Assembly: GCF_009741445.1 (NCBI RefSeq)
Contig: NZ_CP046507.1
Coordinates: 1,798,001-1,862,000 of the forward strand
From: Mycobacterium avium subsp. avium
GTDB taxonomy: Bacteria; Actinomycetota; Actinomycetes; Mycobacteriales; Mycobacteriaceae
DNA: 64,000 bases
Direction: 5' to 3'
The notes under the pieces are model-generated. The model made no database searches. It saw only the letters and a program-made list of their open reading frames with translations, and had not been told where the DNA came from. Shown piece after piece: positions 61,667 to 64,000 of the stretch (positions within the stretch are counted from its first letter, which is position 1; each line of letters opens with the position of its first letter). A program made the translations under genes and the position numbers.

Positions 61667-62910
61667 TTGCGTTGGCCTCCTGGGTTTCTGCCGCGCCGCA
61701 CCTGGTTGAACGGGACGCCGCGGTCGTCGGCGCGCTCGCGCGGGAAGCCGAGCACCCGCTCGCCGATCACGTTGCGCGCCATCTCGGTGGTGCCGCCGCC
61801 GATGCTGGCGATCTGACGACCCAGATAGCGCGTCCCGATGTCGAGCAGGCCACCGGCGCCGTCGACCACGGCCGCCGGGCCGGCCACCGCCAGCGCGGTG
61901 TCGGTTTCCACGTTGTGCACCTCGGCCATGGACAGGCGGATGATCGATCCCGCGGCCGGCGGCAGGGTTCCGTCGACCACGGCGTGAAAGACGTGCTCGC
62001 TGAGCTGTCCGTGCACGGCCCGGTGCACCAGCGCCCGACCCACCGCTTCCTGCAGCCGCGGGTCGCCGGGACCGCCGACGGCGTCGATCAACGACAGCAG
62101 ATCGACCGAAATATCTTGGGCCTCAGCGATTCCCGGGCCGCTGGTGTACTCCGAGCCGTCTCCCATCGTGCGGCGCTCGTGATAGAGCTGCCGCGACGCG
62201 ACGTCCCATCCTTTCCCCGGTTCACCCAGCACCGCGTCGTCGCCCACGTCGACGTCGTCGAAGAACTCTTCGCAGAACTCGACCGAGCCGTTGACCTGCC
62301 GGATGCGATTGATGGTGACGCCGGGATGGGCAAGCGGCACCAGGAACATGGTCAGGCCTTCGTGTTTGGGCACCTGCCAGTTGGTGCGGGCCAGGCACAG
62401 GCCGTAGTCGGCGGCGAACGCGCTCGTGCTCCAGGTCTTGGCGCCGTTGATGATCCAGCGATCCCCGCGGCGCTCGGCCCGGGTGAGCACACCGGCCAGG
62501 TCCGATCCCCCGCTGGGCTCGGACAGCAACTGCACCAGCACTTCCTCGCCGCGCAGCGCGGCCGCGATGTGGGTGCGCTTCTGCTGCTCGCTGCCCATGT
62601 CCAGGATCGTGGCGCAGCAGATGGCGAAGGACGGGACGTTGAGCAGCAGCGGCGTCTCGTAACCCACCGACTCGGCGTCGAACGCCTTCTTGTATTCGTA
62701 GCTCAGCCCGAGCCCGCCGTATTCGCGCGGGAAGCAGATTCCGGCGAATCCGCCGTCGTAGAGCAGCTTTTGCAATTCCCGGGCCCGGTGCCAGGAGCTG
62801 AGCTCGTCGCGCTGCAGCAGCGCCGCCCGGGCGGGATCGAGTCGCGGCATGTTCGCGGCCAGCCAGGCCCTGGCCCGGCCCCGAAATTCCTCGACCGACT
62901 CCGACGTCAC
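61663..62910 (-). CDS. Acyl-CoA dehydrogenase
   Basis: 415 residues: ICFPREYGGLGLSYEYKKAF, VQLLSEPSGGSDLAGVLT, RWIINGAKTWSTSAFAADYG, and a C-terminal segment IASIGGGTTEMARNVIGERV where medium-chain enzymes have the catalytic Glu but this one reads GGG. It belongs to the mycobacterial FadE group of steroid or branched-chain type, in which catalytic residues vary or the enzyme works as a heteromer. GTG 62910 follows GAGAGG. It is coupled to the hotdog protein downstream and divergent from the thioesterase at 63069. Confidence 0.88.
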   Translation of the reverse strand: MTSESVEEFRGRARAWLAANMPRLDPARAALLQRDELSSWHRARELQKLLYDGGFAGICFPREYGGLGLSYEYKKAFDAESVGYETPLLLNVPSFAICCATILDMGSEQQKRTHIAAALRGEEVLVQLLSEPSGGSDLAGVLTRAERRGDRWIINGAKTWSTSAFAADYGLCLARTNWQVPKHEGLTMFLVPLAHPGVTINRIRQVNGSVEFCEEFFDDVDVGDDAVLGEPGKGWDVASRQLYHERRTMGDGSEYTSGPGIAEAQDISVDLLSLIDAVGGPGDPRLQEAVGRALVHRAVHGQLSEHVFHAVVDGTLPPAAGSIIRLSMAEVHNVETDTALAVAGPAAVVDGAGGLLDIGTRYLGRQIASIGGGTTEMARNVIGERVLGFPRERADDRGVPFNQVRRGRNPGGQRN

Positions 62911-63068
62911 CGGATGGCCTCTCGTTGCAGCGTCGACCTTGTGCTGGGCGACTGTACAGCACTGCCGCGGCGGGTGTACAGGCGGCGCCCTACGAACGGA
63001 CCAGCCGGGTCCGCGAGACCCGGTGACCGGTCGCGGCGTCGCCCGCAAGTAATCTGCGTCGAACCGCC

Positions 63069-63875
63069 ATGACCGACACACATGTTTTCGATGAAGCGCT
63101 GCGCCTGGACACGCTGGGCGCCGATGCCCGGCGTGGCCGCACCCACCCGGAGTGGGCCAACATGGTCGGACCGTTCGGCGGCATCACGGCCGCCACGCTG
63201 CTCAGCGCCGTCCACGCGCACCCCGACCGCATCGGCGACCCGCTTGACCTGACCGTCAACTACGCCGCGCCCATCGCCGACGGCGACTTCGACGTCACGC
63301 TGCGGGCCGCCCGCACCAACCGCACCAACCAGCACTGGATCGTCGAGCTCAGCCAGGACGACGTGGTCAAGACCACCGCCACCGCGATCTTCGCGCTGCG
63401 GCGCGACAGCTGGTCGGACACCGAAGCGCGGCCGCCCGGCACCCCGCCGCCCGAGCGGCTGCCGAGCGTCGATCCGGGCCTGGTTCGGTGGACCGGCCGC
63501 TACGACATGCGGTACGTCGAAGGGGCGATGCCCGGGCGAGGCGAGGATCCCAGCCCGTCGTCGACCAGCACGCTGTGGGTCCGCGACAAGGCGGGACGCC
63601 CGGTGGATTATCCGGCGCTGGCCGCATTGTGTGACATCTTCTACCCGCGGGTGTTCTTGCGCCGCGGCGGCTTCGTGCCGTCCGGGACCATTTCGCTGAC
63701 CACCTACTTCCACGCCGATCAACACGAGCTCGACGCCGTGGGCGACGACTTCGTCCTGGCCAGCGCCCACGCCAACCGCTTCGACCGCGGCTATTTCGAC
63801 CAGAGCGCCCGGGTGTGGACCCGGCAGGGCGGGCTGCTGGCCAGCAGCCATCAGGTCGTCTACTTCAAAGGCTGA
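63069..63875 (+). CDS. TesB-like acyl-CoA thioesterase
   Basis: 268 residues of the double-hotdog thioesterase type: THPEWANMVGPFGGITAATL, PLDLTVNYAAPIADGDFDV, NQHWIVELSQDDVVKTTATA in the first half and SLTTYFHADQHELDAVGDDF, ASAHANRFDRGYFDQSARVW in the second. The enzyme likely releases free acids from acyl-CoA. ATG 63069 is used. It is divergent from the acyl-CoA dehydrogenase over 158 bp. Confidence 0.82.
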   Translation: MTDTHVFDEALRLDTLGADARRGRTHPEWANMVGPFGGITAATLLSAVHAHPDRIGDPLDLTVNYAAPIADGDFDVTLRAARTNRTNQHWIVELSQDDVVKTTATAIFALRRDSWSDTEARPPGTPPPERLPSVDPGLVRWTGRYDMRYVEGAMPGRGEDPSPSSTSTLWVRDKAGRPVDYPALAALCDIFYPRVFLRRGGFVPSGTISLTTYFHADQHELDAVGDDFVLASAHANRFDRGYFDQSARVWTRQGGLLASSHQVVYFKG

Positions 63876-63937
63876 CGGGTTTACACTTCGCCAGGGAAAC
63901 GTCACGTGCAGACCCGTGCGAGAAGAATCGAGCCGCA

Positions 63938-64000
63938 ATGACCGAGCGCGCGCACAGCGCGGTCGCCGACACCCTGCCGGCGATCGAATCCATCAAGCAA
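63938..64000 (+). CDS. Start of an unidentified gene, cut by window end
   Basis: ATG 63938 opens a frame that stays open to the last base (21 codons, MTERAHSAVADTLPAIESIK). AGAAG lies 13-17 bases before it. Too little is visible to name a family; its placement suggests another lipid-metabolism gene in line with the thioesterase. Confidence 0.45.
   Translation, partial: MTERAHSAVADTLPAIESIKQ

Noticed and set aside
59642..61816. 724-codon plus-strand frame
   Set aside because: Opposite a nitroreductase and a hotdog gene, both with clear motifs; the frame has none.

Overview
The window is GC-rich chromosomal DNA from a mycobacterium, probably a slow grower. Several gene families that are mycobacterial or nearly so point to this: a PPE protein, an MmpS/MmpL pair, a PapA acyltransferase, a GAP-type lipid-export membrane protein, an MPT63-like secreted antigen, DUF732, an Hsp18-type small heat-shock protein, Acg-type nitroreductases, tandem universal stress proteins with DosR-like boxes, a close match to the M. 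tuberculosis FabG3/Rv2002 steroid dehydrogenase and a CBM2 protein like Rv1987. Most genes carry GTG, ATG or TTG starts behind purine-rich ribosome sites. I see no rRNA, tRNA, CRISPR array, complete insertion sequence or prophage.

1-12.5 kb: tail of an HrpA-type helicase, a flavin monooxygenase, a glucose-6-phosphate dehydrogenase, a TIGR00027-type methyltransferase, a CitE-like lyase, an M42 peptidase, a methyltransferase with a GAP membrane protein, an SDR and a secreted FKBP. 12.5-18 kb: a low-GC regulatory gap ahead of an orphan papA; then a small heat-shock locus (J-domain protein, two Hsp20 paralogues, a MerR/HspR-like regulator with a strong palindrome, and two near-perfect terminators); then thiI. 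18-25.6 kb: a translationally coupled ATP-grasp plus serine-hydrolase pair of unknown product, a decayed DUF899 gene, small secreted proteins (one with three exact 25-residue W/C repeats), AraC/VOC, CBM2, and an SDR/HD-domain pair.

25.6-35.4 kb is a fatty-acid or alicyclic-acid degradation locus: FadD, alpha/beta hydrolase, TetR, a short CoA-transferase, acyl-CoA dehydrogenase, thiolase, FadB and an SDR. Two copies of one palindrome sit in its two divergent promoters, so a single TetR regulon is predicted. 35.4-45.6 kb is accessory and partly decayed: LGFP lipoprotein, MPT63-like protein, TetR with two operators facing a frameshifted NmrA/SDR gene, a truncated DUF1877-like gene, small secreted and membrane proteins, a SnoaL-like remnant, a catalase-like peroxidase/cytochrome b561 pair, a TetR/hydrolase pair, an empty 0.7 kb stretch with palindromes, and a haloacid dehalogenase.

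45.7-53.6 kb: PPE-PPW, an HSL-type esterase, a TetR-MmpS-MmpL export module with matching operators before tetR and mmpS, and FabG3. 53.7-60.7 kb is a dormancy-type (DosR-like) island: a PAS-PAS histidine kinase whose usual phospho-acceptor His is Gln, two tandem-domain universal stress proteins (one frameshifted), two Acg-family nitroreductases, a small membrane protein and a STAS-like protein, with at least three good DosR-type boxes. 60.8-64 kb returns to lipid metabolism: a hotdog protein coupled to an acyl-CoA dehydrogenase, a TesB-like thioesterase, and the start of an unidentified gene cut by the window end.
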